This document shows positions 52,135-62,814 of a stretch of DNA of 64,000 bases, one piece after another (position 1 is the stretch's first letter; the number at the start of each line of letters is the position of its first letter). The stretch lies in NCBI GenBank assembly GCA_037127315.1, contig JBBBDQ010001918.1, positions 5,546,501 to 5,610,500 of the forward strand, read 5' to 3'. The translations under genes were made by a program, and so were the position numbers. The notes under the pieces were generated by a model. It was not told the DNA's origin and ran no database searches. It saw only the letters and a list, made by a program, of their open reading frames with translations. This DNA comes from Ascarosepion bandense. Its lineage: Eukaryota; Mollusca; Cephalopoda; Sepiida; Sepiidae.

Positions 52135-52375
52135 TTGAAATGATTTGTTTGAACATAATGTTTGATCGATACTCGTATTTAAGTAGATATTCTGTTTATA
52201 ATCAAACAGTATTATATATTTATTTCTACCAGTCTGATTATTTACGAGAAATTTTTGTTACAAAAACAAAAATCTATCGTAAATAATCAAAAATAAATAT
52301 ATGTATACACTGTTTGATTATAAACAGAATATCTACTTAAATACGAGTATCGATCAAAAATAATGTTCAAACAAA
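52135..52375. repeat. SINE-D body inverted pair (foldback)
   Basis: Minus copy 52135-52258 and plus copy 52262-52375 share AATGATTTGTTTGAACAT / CAAACAAATCATT and ACGAGTATCGATCAAA-type sequence. The centre is TTTTTGTTACAAAAACAAAAA-like. Confidence 0.7.
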
Positions 52376-52401
52376 TCATTTCATATATATACTATATTCA
52401 T

Positions 52402-52445
52402 CCGCATACAGATTTGTTTCGCTGTATTACAGCTCATCAGTACGG
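52402..52445 (-). ncRNA. Hammerhead ribozyme
   Basis: Minus strand: stem I CCGTA (52441-52445) with TGCGG (52402-52406); CTGATGA 52434-52440; stem II GCTGT/ACAGC with loop AAT, five perfect pairs; GAAA 52417-52420; stem III ACA/TGT; cleavage triplet GTA ends just before TGCGG. Same family as 13999-14042 but with a stronger stem II. It lies between two SINE-D inverted pairs. Confidence 0.8.
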
Positions 52446-52494
52446 CTTAAACCCCGTTTGCTTCCATATATTACGTAAATTAGCGAAGGTTAAC

Positions 52495-52745
52495 GAAACT
52501 GGTTATAAACAGCCGACAATTTGAAATGATTTGTTTGAACATTATTTTTGAACGATACACGTATTTAAGTAGATATTCTGTTTATAATCAAACAGTATTA
52601 TAAATTTATTTCTAATATAATAATCAGGCCGGTAGAAATAAATATATAATAGTGTTTGATTATATAACAGAATATCTACTTAAATACGAGTATCGATCAA
52701 AAATAATGTTGAAACAAATCATTTCATATTAATTTTAATTGTTGG
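52495..52745. repeat. Second SINE-D body inverted pair
   Basis: Minus copy 52495-52620 and plus copy 52622-52745, with the same sequence as the 52.1-52.4-kb pair. Confidence 0.7.
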
Positions 52746-53987
52746 TGTTATTGGTGACCCTTAATTAATTCGGGTTCTAGTTTATTGCAGTTATTTGTTT
52801 GTGATTGTGTAGCGCCAGTACACAAAATTTACAAGAGGGAGGTCCTATCTTAGAAAGGTTAGAGTTGAGAGTTTAGATCTTCTTCAATGAATTTGGTGTC
52901 ATTCATGACATCCATATAAATGACAGGAAATGCTTTATCTGGAAGACATTATTTAATAACACCGGTCCCTTTTTGTTCCTATCTTAATTAAAATATCGGC
53001 TTTATTTTCTGTTAATAATATAATCAGCATTTATCAGTAGAATCATCTATCGCTTCGTGTTTTTTCTTCGTCATTATAATATAGAAGATTTGTGGTGATA
53101 CCAACCGAACAAAAGCGATGGACCGGATGTTTGCTCTCTCGCGACAAAAAGGCAAATGACCAAAAGTCGTCCGTGCGCCGCTGGATTAGCGCAGATGTTA
53201 CGGTTGAAAAATAAAAATTAATCAAATATTAAATTTCCATTTCGTGAGCCTACTCGAATTTTATTTATCAGCCAATGGGCAACCCAGAATCAAATACAAG
53301 TGTGAAATCCCAAACGTGCTGCTGTGATCCAAAAAGCAGATATAAAAAGCGGATACAGACAGACCCAAGCAGGCAGACCTCAAGGAGAAGAGTGTAATCA
53401 ATATCCCCTTGACCTAAGTCAAGTGGCTACTACGCTTGCCTCTTTCCTTCTCCCCTGTCTCAAAACTACTTACTGACCTAAGGAGCGACTACATCAAAGA
53501 CATAACTCACTTATACGCTCCCCACAATCCTAAGCCTTAAATCTCTTTCAGCTTATTATTTGCCATGAACATTTAACCTCTGTTGGACCTATATTCAAGT
53601 ATTACTTTAATTGTAAAAACATTAATTGATATGTGTATATATTATGTTATTTTCAACTCAATTTGCTTTTCTTGATTTTAAAATCATTTTATGACATATA
53701 GTGGGCTATCTACTACAAGGCCAAATTCCGTTAGCCTGCAAAAGTATACAATTACCCTTCATTAGAACGGAATCCCACTACAACAGAAAAAGAATAGATA
53801 AGCAACCCATTATAGATTATATAGATATACTTGTTATGACAGACTGACTACTGTGTCAGAAGTAAGGATTCTACTAATCACTATTCTGTAGTGCTGTCTA
53901 AAATAGTTGATCTTCAAGGCTTCAGTCGCTGCTCTCATATACCGACCGTAAATAGCATAAGAAGCTAAATTTTACAATTTTCATAAA
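52746..53987. promoter_or_regulatory. Unassigned stretch with CCAAT and TATA-like motifs
   Basis: GCCAATGGGC (about 53272) and GATATAAAAAGCGG (about 53339) are spaced like an upstream CCAAT and a TATA box, reminiscent of an LTR U3. No LTR boundary, primer-binding site or coding region was found, so the promoter reading is weak. The rest is unassigned. Confidence 0.25.
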
Positions 53988-53989
53988 TA

Positions 53990-55252
53990 CAAGGTAACCA
54001 AAAAAGTTCTGTCCGTTTTTTGATTCGTCATTGGATGAAGTTGAAATATATACGAAACTCGTTTAGCAATTGTTTTCAAATTCGAACAGCTGTAAGTAGG
54101 AACATCAGACGTTATAAAAAACACGTACACCATGCCTGGACAGCTGCGAGAAGAATGGAAGTTTCTAGAGATCTCGTTCGGGGCTGTTTGCTTTACGACT
54201 TCAAAATGGGCTTATCAGCAGCTGCTTCAAATCGCCGCATATGTCAAGTGTTTGGGGATAGTGCTGTGGATGTACGTACTGCAAGGCGTTGGTTTCGAAA
54301 ATTCAAGTCGGGAGATTTGTTTCTCCATGATAAGCCTCGCAGTGGACGACCACAGGTCTTGAATAACGGAGTCCTGAAGGCGGACATTGAAGAGGACAGT
54401 AGTCTAATGTGTGGTGAACTTGCAAGACAGTTCAACGTTCCCGATGAAACAGTCAGACTTCACCTGCACCGCCTAGATAAGACCTACAAACTGATCAAGT
54501 GGGTTCCGCAAACGCTGTTGGAGGTCCACAAGGGACAACGGGGTGGCAGCCTGCGTATCACTGCATTCTCGCCACCATACCGCATCCTTATTCAATCGAG
54601 TGTTTACCAGTGATAAAAAGTGGGCTCTGTACGAAATTCCTAAGCGTTCCAGACAGGTGTCTTTTCAGGATGCTGTCCCTCACACCACAAGACCGGCTAT
54701 GCACCCACGCAAGATTATGCTGTCTGGTGGACAGGTCGTCAAGTGGTTCATTATGAACTGTTACCAACGGGCCAACGGTCACTGGAGACCTATACTCGTA
54801 ATAATTGAAACGTGTGCAACAGGCATTGCGCCAGAAGGAGCCAGCACTGGGGAATCGCAAAGGTGTGTTTTTTCTCTCCATGACAATGCCAGGTCGCATG
54901 TCCCGCGAGTGATCAGGGATACCATACAGCAATTTGGGTGGGAGACTTTGTGCCATCTACTTTATTCACCTGACCTTGCACCATCCGATTACCACCTCTT
55001 CCACTCCCTGGATTATCATCTTCGTGGAAAATCTTTCACCATTGAAGCAGACTTGAGCAAATTCCTCACGGATTTCTTGGCGTCAAAATCACCTGAGTTC
55101 TACCGCCAGGGCATTGAACAGCTGGAGACACGTTGGCAGAAGGAGCTTTGATGCCGATGGTGATTACTTCCAAGACTAAATATAAGTTACATATACATTG
55201 TAGCGTTTTCTTTTTTCCTTTAAAAACGGAAAGAACTTTTTTGCTTACCTTG
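53990..55252 (+). mobile_element. mariner transposon with both TIRs and TA target duplication
   Basis: 31-bp TIRs: left 53990-54020 starts CAAGGTAACCAAAAAAGTTC; right 55222-55252 is its reverse complement at 29 of 31 positions. TA flanks both ends (53988-53989, 55253-55254). The 1263-bp length is typical of mariner. The termini look mobilisable, but the transposase is broken. Confidence 0.92.
54155..55151 (+). pseudogene. mariner transposase pseudogene (DD34D)
   Basis: Start chosen at MEVSRDLVRGCLLYDFK, the usual mariner N-terminus; the ORF upstream to 54020 only translates the TIR side. N-terminal HTH region (TARRWFRKFKSGD), WVPHEL-like KWVPQTLLE, then a frameshift near 54540. First catalytic Asp in TSDKKWALY (54612-54614), second in LHDNARSH (54882-54884), third in SPDLAPSDYHLF (54987-54989) with 34 residues between the last two: DD34D. 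Reading frames change again between about 54725 and 54870 (WWTGRQVVHYELL in another frame), so several indels inactivate it. The C-terminus ends QLETRWQKEL. All three Asp codons survive. Confidence 0.9.
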
Positions 55253-55454
55253 TATATCAACAAGCCGAAAGTTGAAATAATTATTTTTAAGTAGATTCAT
55301 TAATTCTAGGATTAAACAGAATAATATAGAAATTAAGGCCTACTTAAAGAATCCAAAGAAAGCCTTCCCAACAATTCTACAGCCCTAATCGTGGCAAACA
55401 ACGTCTAAATATCGGATTTCTTACGGTAATATTTGCCATACAAAATACACAGTT

Positions 55455-55675
55455 GGGAGATCATGTCGCTTTCGACTGCGATAAACTGCTTGCCAACTAA
55501 GACTAGAGCACCCAATCTGTCATGCTGTTTAACACATAGCTGGAGAGAGAAGCGATGAATTCATATCTTTCCCAAAGTCATTTTTCATGTAAGTGAAATG
55601 CAAGGATTTCAAGTGGAACTGAATGTCCGATTTTTCGTTCCGAGCTGAGATCCACTGTACCACAACGCACATCCG
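55455..55675 (-). mobile_element. SINE-B, diverged 5' two-thirds
   Basis: Minus strand: head GATGTGCGTTGTGGTACAGT (about 55655-55675), CTCGGAACGAAAAATCGG, body to GGCAAGCAGTTTATCGCAGT. 3' end lost. Confidence 0.8.
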
Positions 55676-55689
55676 CGTCCTGAGAGTAT

Positions 55690-56310
55690 ATTCCTATCAT
55701 CTTTGAATATATATGCTGATGATCCAACGGTATATGGATAAATCTCGAAAATTCTAGATGAGCCGAGATTTGTCGCTGATCTCTTTTCCGAAATTGTTGT
55801 CACAGCTCATGAGGAGAAAAGTGTATCGTCGCATTTAATACTCAGAAGACCAAACTAGACACATTACATCATCCCCGATCGGAGCCAGAACTAACACCAA
55901 TAACGATAAAGGAATGTTGTCACAGGGAAACCCCGTTCCTTGAATTTCTATTGGAACCCAGAACCTTCCGCAGTAGGTTGCTATTACATTCTGCAGTAGA
56001 CCGGTTGCTAACCAAGGCTACAGAATCTAACGGTATATGGATAAGTCTCCAAAATTCTAGTTTGAGCCGAGATTTATAGCTGATCTCTTTTTAAAAATTG
56101 TCACAGCTCATGAGTATCTCGTCGCATTTAAGACCCCGAAGACCAAATTAGATACATTACATCATCCCCGATTGGCACCAGAACTATCACCAATAACGAT
56201 GAAGGGGTGTTGTCACAGGGAAACCCGGTTCCTTGAGTTTCTATTGGAAACTAGAACTTTCCGTAATAGGTTACCATTACCTTCTGCGGCAAACCGATTG
56301 ACAACCAGTC
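55690..56310 (+). pseudogene. LINE RT fragment in a 300-bp tandem duplication
   Basis: First copy: NIYADDPTVYG (YADD at about 55712-55723), then FNTQKTKLDTLHHP and ITIKECCHRETPFLEFLLE. The landmark AACGGTATATGGATAA at 55728 recurs at 56028 and the rest follows with about 10% differences. SINE-B pieces (GCAGTAGGTTGC, CGGTTGCTAACCAAGG) are part of each copy. Belongs to a CR1/jockey-like RT, probably not LINE-A itself. Confidence 0.65.
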
Positions 56311-56515
56311 TAACTGTGTTTGCGTGTTTCTTTTATGCGTGCATCTTAGTAGGTGTGTCTGAATGCACACGTGTTTATGTTTCCGATGGGAAAATCCGAA
56401 ACACTGTTCGTGCATACTTGTGGGTTTCTGCGTTCTTTTGAGCTTCTCTGTAAGTTCGTGTCTTTTTATGTGTATGCGTGTGTAAGCGTGCAGCTGTAAG
56501 CATATCTGTGTGTAG

Positions 56516-56518
<3 letters not shown>

Positions 56519-56561
<43 letters not shown>
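56519..56561 (+). repeat. (TG)n microsatellite
   Basis: Uninterrupted TG run. Confidence 0.95.
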
Positions 56562-56562
<1 letters not shown>

Positions 56563-56695
56563 TGTCTGTATTGCGTATGTGTACATCGTATTTGGTTTAT
56601 ATAAGTCTAAGTCTATGTGCGTACGTATCTATTTGTGCCTTTGTGTGAATGTGTCTGGATATGAATGTGTGTGTTTCATTGTACTCATTAAAATA

Positions 56696-57249
56696 CAAGG
56701 TGTTCATAAATTTCGTGTGCACTTTTTAAAATATTTAACTTTATTTGTAATAGTGATAGAAATTATATGTAAAAAATGTTATAAAGTTTAATGTACCTAG
56801 TTTTAAGCATAGTTACTGAATAATTCTTTACCATAAAATTTGCAACAATTTTTAGATAAGTAAACAGATGGATCGTAAGGAGTGAACCATTTTACTGGCC
56901 TCCACTTTCGCTGCATTTGGCTCTATTAGATTTTTTTATGGGGACATGTGACAACAATTGTGTATGCAACGAAACCTAGTTCATTAAAAGATTTGAAAGC
57001 TAAAATAACTAATGTGATTTCAGGCATTACTGTAAATCAGTTGGCAAATGTTTTCTGTGAACTGCAAAATCGTATTACCCTTTATATTGCTAATGATGGA
57101 GGACATGTGGAAACTTAAATAAAATTTCAATAAAACCATGAAAAATATAGACTTACTTCTTGCTAATCCTTTTTACAAATTATTTCTATCGCAAATACAA
57201 ATAAATTTATAATTTTTTTTAAGTGCACACGAACTTTATAGACACCTTG
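56696..57249 (+). mobile_element. Tc1/mariner-like transposon remnant with TIRs
   Basis: Left end CAAGGTGTTCATAAATTTCG at 56696 and right end its reverse complement ending 57249, about 3 mismatches over 28 bp, with TA flanking both sides (56694-56695, 57250-57251). At 554 bp it is an internally deleted derivative retaining the transposase 3' end at about 56895-57118: WPP, LLDFF (catalytic-type D), a frameshift, VYATKPSSLKDLKAKI, CELQNRITLYIANDGGHVET and stop. The exact family is uncertain. Confidence 0.8.
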
Positions 57250-57251
57250 TA

Positions 57252-57674
57252 TATGTATATATGTGTGTTTCTGTGGACGTAAATATCTGTGTGTATGTGT
57301 GCATAGCTATGTGTCTGCGAATCTACATGTGTACGTCATAGTATATATATTTGTATATGTGTCTGGGAGTTCGCATAACTGTGTGTGTATGTCTCTGGGT
57401 GCTCATGACTGTGCGTCTGTGTATTTGCGGTCGGTGTGTGTGTTATTGAGTATATACGTGTATGCGTGTAGTGTTCTTATTATGTAAACTTGTTCCTCGG
57501 TGTTGTCTCATTTCTTTGCTTATCAGTGTCGCTTGTTACTTCAAAATCGATGCAACACCTCTGTCGCACCTTTCCTGCAACCGCCACTGATATTCTCTTT
57601 CTTCTCATAATTCCTCATTCAACATTCCACACACCCCAACCAATGTCCGTGTCGAGATATCCCAACAAAATGAG

Positions 57675-57675
<1 letters not shown>
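57252..57675. other. Unassigned GT-rich stretch
   Basis: TGTG-rich sequence generating Cys/Val ORFs; no gene supported. Confidence 0.35.

Positions 57676-57720
<45 letters not shown>
57676..57720 (+). repeat. (GA)n microsatellite
   Basis: About 22 GA units. Confidence 0.95.
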
Positions 57721-57723
<3 letters not shown>

Positions 57724-58309
57724 AATTTCACGTCTCGGAAACTGTCTTCTTTCCGACACTTTTCCAAAATTCCATTTGCTTGATTAAAGTCAAAAGGATT
57801 CATTTTAATTCTTAAGTGTATATTTATAAATGTATTATGAAAGTGAGTGGATTCTCCTCCCACACCGTCATTCTGTCTGTCTCTTTCTGTCTGCATGCAT
57901 ATATGTGTATGCGTGTGTGTGTTTGTATCTTCTTACTTGCGATATATATATATACTCGTATGTGTGTGGGTTACAATTAATTCCTATTCCTGTTAATGGA
58001 TCAAGATGCAAAGCATACGAAATTAGGATTTATATATGTAGGCTTTGTAAGCTTTTGTAAGCATTAACGCATATACTCTACACACACAGAGACACACATA
58101 CATACACACACATATATGTATGTGTTTGTGCAAGAGTATCGGAGTGAAAAGTGAATATTATGAAACAAAGTGTAAAATTGGCACTTGCGTAATATATATA
58201 CATATATCCACATAGTTGTCATGTTATACCTTAGGGACCTTTCAACCAACAATTTTTCAACGATATACACTGGAAAATTAGAAAACAATCAAAGACACAA
58301 TATAACAAT

Positions 58310-58311
<2 letters not shown>
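57721..58311. other. Unassigned stretch
   Basis: No family or gene recognised; short TGTG and ACAC runs. Confidence 0.3.

Positions 58312-58343
<32 letters not shown>
58312..58343. repeat. (AT)n microsatellite
   Basis: AT run followed by TGTGTG and a G-run. Confidence 0.95.
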
Positions 58344-58354
<11 letters not shown>

Positions 58355-58429
58355 GGGGGGTGTTTTATTAATTTTTTTTTTGCCTTGCGACACTAAAAGT
58401 GTTTGTCTATATTTCTGAGAAGAGGAAGT

Positions 58430-58560
58430 ATTTACAGTGTTTACATTATTCGGGTTATTGTCCTGATCTTTGTTGCCATCTGTACGACGTTTCGGCCTTT
58501 TTTCAGTCGCTAGGAATTTCGAACCGAACTCTTTAGCACTGGGGTATATGAACTCCAACA
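58430..58560 (-). mobile_element. SINE-C 3' part, core deleted
   Basis: Minus strand: GGTTCGAAATTCCTAGCGA, then CTGAAAAAAGGCCGAAACGT (about 58488-58507), in which most of the central hairpin is lost, then CGTACAGATGGCAACAAAGA. Confidence 0.6.
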
Positions 58561-58572
58561 TTTGGATAAATT

Positions 58573-58700
58573 TTTAAGTTGGTTCTAAGCTTTCGGCTCA
58601 CATGAGCCATCTTCAGAGAGGTTACAAGGACGTTAACACAAAAACATCCACCATCAGCGACGATTTTATCTTGTGTTGACATAAAACTCTGCTAAGCAAC
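58573..58700 (-). mobile_element. PLE-type terminal repeat with well-formed hammerhead-like core
   Basis: Minus strand 58588-58616: CTGAAGA, one T, perfect 6-bp hairpin GGCTCA/TGAGCC, GAAAGCTTAGAAC. The extra base before the hairpin recurs in every copy of this repeat and in SINE-C. Continues to GTTGACATAAAACTCTGCTA. Confidence 0.6.
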
Positions 58701-58964
58701 GGAAAAAAAGAATGTAAAAATAAAAAGAATGAGTTGTCCTCATATAATCAAAAGAATTGTTTTAAAATAAAAACGTTTATTATCATCATTGTTAACTACC
58801 TGATTAGACATTGTTTTTTTCAATGTTGATTAAAAAAAAATATTCGTTGCACCCTTTTTATATTTAAATTAATATTTTTCGTTTTCAGTCATTTAAATTT
58901 AACCAAAAGAAATATGAGTTCAACAGCTGGCTTCGCCAGAGGTAAAAATTGTGAAGAGTTGAGT
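58701..58964. other. Unassigned AT-rich stretch
   Basis: Nothing recognised. Confidence 0.3.
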
Positions 58965-59155
58965 TAAGAAGAAGATAACTTATAAATATTCAGAAGAGGC
59001 ATGACACACAAAACTAGAACAATCTACCGCGGTGCACGAAGTAAAGGGTTCGGTTCGAAATTCTTATCCCCGAAGAAGACCGGAGCGTACATCGGCTGAA
59101 ATCTCGTGAATATGGCAACAAATATGAGGACAACAGTCAGATCAATGTAAAGTGT
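58965..59155 (+). mobile_element. SINE-C 3' two-thirds
   Basis: AAGAAGATAACTTATAAATA, GGGTTCGGTTCGAAATTC, CCGAAGAAGACCGGAGCGTA CATCGGCTGAAATCTCGTG (core altered: CCGAAGA), GGACAACAGTCAGATCAA. Confidence 0.6.
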
Positions 59156-59190
59156 ACATGATTTTCCTGCGATTTGTTATTTTTCTTTAG

Positions 59191-59503
59191 GATGTGCTTT
59201 GTGGTGCAGTGGATATCGACTTGGAACGACAAATCTGGCAGCCAAGTTCGAATTCCAGTTGAATTCCTTGCATTCACTTTCGCACAAATACCCTTGGGAA
59301 AGGTATTAATCCGTCTCTTCCCTTCAGTTATGGGTTAAATAATAGGACAAATTGAGTTCTATAGCCTTGGCTGGAAACCAGTTTATTGGAGAAAGCAATA
59401 GCAACTGACTGCGGGATAATAAATCTTCTGCCCAGTCAGTCATGTCTCTTTCGAGACATGATCACCCAAGCGTGTATCACGTATGGCACTTAACTGACTG
59501 ACT
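59191..59503 (+). mobile_element. SINE-B, full length
   Basis: Head GATGTGCTTTGTGGTGCAGT with A box TGGTGCAGTGG, AAGTTCGAATTCC, full body and GGCACTTAACTGACTGACTG 3' end. Confidence 0.9.
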
Positions 59504-59954
59504 GTTCTTTTCGAAACAGTGTAAAGGAGAACCAAGAAACAACTGAGAGAATAACACAAGCTATAAATTTGTTGAGCAAACTTTCAAGTGCACTTTAAGA
59601 TTTTATTAGTCTTTTACAAAAGATGGCGCAGAGAACCGTTAAACCTTACCAACATATCAAATATTCAGAAGAAACCGATCAATATCCGGAACAAATATGT
59701 TTGGTCAGAACTGTTATTGTCTCTGCTGACTCTTCATAATTTCCCTGCACCTACTATTATCATTGACACCAGTTTCTATCAACAGACGTTTCGTTGAATT
59801 TTAATGAACCTTGGCAACGGAATCTCTAAAGGCCGAAGTGATGTGAATTCAAAATCAAAAAATAGGGTGACCTTCAGCATCTTTTTTTCCGCCGCATATA
59901 TAATTCGTTTTCTCTTTATTTTCTTCAGAATTCCTTTATTTTCGGTATTTACGT
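59504..59954. other. Unassigned stretch
   Basis: Short frames at 59588-59797 and 59804-60052 show no motif until the LINE-A fragment begins. Confidence 0.3.
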
Positions 59955-60150
59955 GTCCTACTAGATTGGTATCAAGCCCCCACCCTTTTACCGTCGAAAT
60001 AGTTATATGTAACCGCCTGTCCTACTCTAATTGTTTCTTTTCTCGAACTTAAAACTCCCTTTCGTTTGCTTCCTTCCCTGATAGCTACAGTCTCCAAAAG
60101 TTTAAATGCACTGTCATTTGCCATTTTTATCTCCTTGATTGACATCCATC
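59955..60150 (+). pseudogene. LINE-A C-terminal fragment leading into a satellite
   Basis: TACTAGATTGGTATCAAGCC (TRLVSSPHPFTV), TTTCTTTTCTCGAAC and GATAGCTACAGTCTCCAAAA correspond to LINE-A ATRLATRSHPFTV ... FFSRT ... DSYNLQ. The last part is the founder sequence of the following array. Confidence 0.65.
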
Positions 60151-62140
60151 TCTTATCCTTTCTTTGACATCCAAATAGCTACAATCCACAAATATTTAAA
60201 TGCAAAATCAATTGCCATCTTTCATCTCCTTGATTCCTATCCATTTTTTATCCTTACTTTGACATCCCAATAGCTACAATCTCCAAAAGTTAAAATGCAC
60301 TGTCAATTGCCATCTTTTATCTCCTTGATTCCCATCCTTCTCTTATCCTTTCTTTGACATCCCAATAGCTACAATCCCCAAATATTTAAATGCAACATCA
60401 ATTGCTATTTTCTATCTCCTTGAATCCCATCGTTCTCATATCATTTCTTTGACACCCCAATAGCTACAATCCCCAAATATTTAAATGCAACATCAATTGC
60501 CATCTTTTATCTCCTTGATTCCCATCCTTCTCTTATCCTTTCTTTGACATCTCAATAGCTACAATCCCCAAATATTTAAATGGAACATCAATTGCCATCT
60601 TTTATCTCCTTGATTCCCATCCTTCTCTTACCATTTCTTTGACATCCCAATAGCTACAATCCCCAAATATTTAAATGCAACATCAATTGCCATCTTTTAT
60701 CTCCTTCATTCCCATCGTTCTCTTACCATTTCTTTGACATCCCAATAGCTACAATCCCCAAATATTTAAATGCAACATCAATTGCCATCTTTTATCTCCT
60801 TGATTCCCATCCTTCTCTTATCCTTTCTTTGACATCCCAATAGTTAAAATCCTCAAATATTTAAATGCAACATCAGTTTCCATCTTTTATCTCCTTCCTT
60901 GATTCCCATCCTTCTCTTATCCTTTCTTTGACATCCCAATAGCTACAATCCCCAAATATTTAAATGGAACATCAATTGCCATCTTTTATTTCCTTGATTC
61001 CCATCCTTCTCTTACCATTTCTTTGACATCCCAATAGCTACAATCCCCAAATATTTAAATGCAACATCAATTGCCATCTTTTATCTCCTTGATTCCCATC
61101 CTTCTCTTATCCTTTCTTTGACATCCCAATAGCTACAATCCCCAAATATTTAAATGGAACATCAATTGCCATCTTTTATCTCCTTGATTACCATCGTTCT
61201 CTTACCATTTCTTTGACATCCCAATAGCTACAATCCCCAAATATTTAAATGCAACATCAATTGCCATCTTTTATCTCCTTGATTCCCATCCTTCTCTTAC
61301 CATTTCTTTGACATCCCAATTGCTACGATCTCCAAAAGTTTAAATGCAACATCAATTGCCATCTTTTATCTCCTTGATTCCCATCCTTCTCTTATCCTTT
61401 CTTTGACATCCCAATAGCTACAATCCCCAAATATTTAAATGCAACATCAATTACCATTTTTTATCTCCTTGATTCCCATCCTTCTCTTATCCTTTCTTCG
61501 ACATCCCAATTGCTACGATCTCCAAAAGTTTAAATGCAACATCAATTGCCATCTTTTATCTCCTTGATTCCCATCCTTCTCTTACCATTTCTTTGACATC
61601 CCAATAGCTACAATCCCCAAATATTTAAATGCAACATCAATTGCCATCTTTTATCTCCTTGATTCCCATCCTTCTCTTATCCTTTCTTTGACATCCCAAT
61701 AGCTACAATCCCCAAATATTTAAATGCAACATCAATTGCCATCTTTTATCTCCTTGATTCCCATCCTTCTCTTATCCTTTCTTCGACATCCCAATTGCTA
61801 CGATCTCCAAAAGTTTAAATGCAACATCAATTGCCATCTTTTATCTCCTTGATTCCCATCCTTCTCTTATCCTTTCTTTGACATCCCAATAGCTACAATC
61901 CCCAAATATTTAAATGCAACATCAATTGCCATCTTTTATCTCCTTGATTCCCATCCTTCTCTTATCCTTTCTTCGACATCCCAATTGCTACGATCTCCAA
62001 AAGTTTAAATGCAACATCAATTGCCATCTTTTATCTCCTTGATTCCCATCCTTCTCTTATCCTTTCTTTGACATCCCAATAGCTACAATCTCCAAAAGTT
62101 TAAATGCAATGTCAATTGCCACTTTTTATCTTTTCTTCAT
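60060..62140 (+). repeat. Satellite, ~95-bp unit, ~22 copies, derived from the LINE-A 3' end
   Basis: Unit: AGCTACAATCCCCAAATATT, TAAATGCAACATCAATTGCC, ATCTTTTATCTCCTTGATTC, CCATCCTTCTCTTATCCTTT, CTTTGACATCCCAAT. Landmarks are 95 bp apart (for example 60651, 60746, 60841). Its first half equals the LINE-A codons for SYNLQEFKCNVNCHLL. Two variants exist: TAGCTACAATCCCC and TTGCTACGATCTCC, the latter mostly preceded by CTTCGAC, intermixed after 61300. The array is flanked by the LINE-A fragment on its left. Confidence 0.9.
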
Positions 62141-62487
62141 CACACCATGTAAATGTTTTTTTTTTTTTACTCACTGTAATCCCACTACACTTGAGGTGAA
62201 ATAATTATAAAAATGCTTAGCGTGTACAGTACAATGCCAAAGGCATAGATATTACAATTATCTCGCACTTAGGGAACTTCCTTCTGGAACTCCCTGCGTT
62301 CAAGCCAAATTTAATATGCAAATAATTAAATGCAGTATCAATCTCTAACAACTGTCCTCCTGATTACTATTTTCTCTTGCCAAGCATTATTAATGTTTAT
62401 GTACCCAATTCTTCCACACATTGTAAACCCTAGTGTCTTAGTGGCTGTACAGCCTTTCATGAGGTAATATTGATCACCAAAATCGTT
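62141..62487. other. Unassigned stretch with decayed LINE-A tail
   Basis: CACTACACTTGAGGTGAAAT near 62185 may be a degraded LINE-A tail after the satellite; the remainder is not recognised. Confidence 0.3.
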
Positions 62488-62640
62488 ATTTAACCCATAA
62501 CTGGAGGGAAGAGACGGACTAATAACTTTCCCAAGTGTATTAGTGCGTAAGTGAATGCAAGAAATCCAACTGGAATTCGAACTCGGTTCCCCGATTCTTC
62601 GTTCCGTGCCGATGACCACTGCACCATCACGCACATCCAT
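62488..62640 (-). mobile_element. SINE-B 5' half
   Basis: Minus strand: head GATGTGCGTGATGGTGCAGT, GGAACGAAGAATCGGGGAAC, GAGTTCGAATTCC, GGGAAAGTTATTAGTCCG. Joins a LINE-A fragment at its head. Confidence 0.8.
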
Positions 62641-62644
62641 ATCT

Positions 62645-62760
62645 TTAAGACCATGGTTAAAATACTGCTGCCATATATGGTGCGGCGATTCTTTTATTTC
62701 TATAGATTTCCTTGACAGAAATATCAAAGAAGAATCAGTATTATTACTGACCCTGATCTG
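62645..62760 (+). pseudogene. Small LINE-A fragment
   Basis: LKYCCHIWCGD (YCCHIW block), then FLDRN and ITDPDLKARFQ-like residues: the DPDLAARLQ region with deletions. Confidence 0.6.
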
Positions 62761-62814
62761 AAAGCTCGGTTTCAGTCACCACTGTAAGCTTGTTTAGTTT
62801 TAACTTTTCTAGAA

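Noticed and set aside
54020..54154. N-terminal extension of the mariner transposase
   Set aside because: The open frame begins at the last base of the TIR and upstream residues do not resemble mariner; the conventional start at 54155 fits the family.
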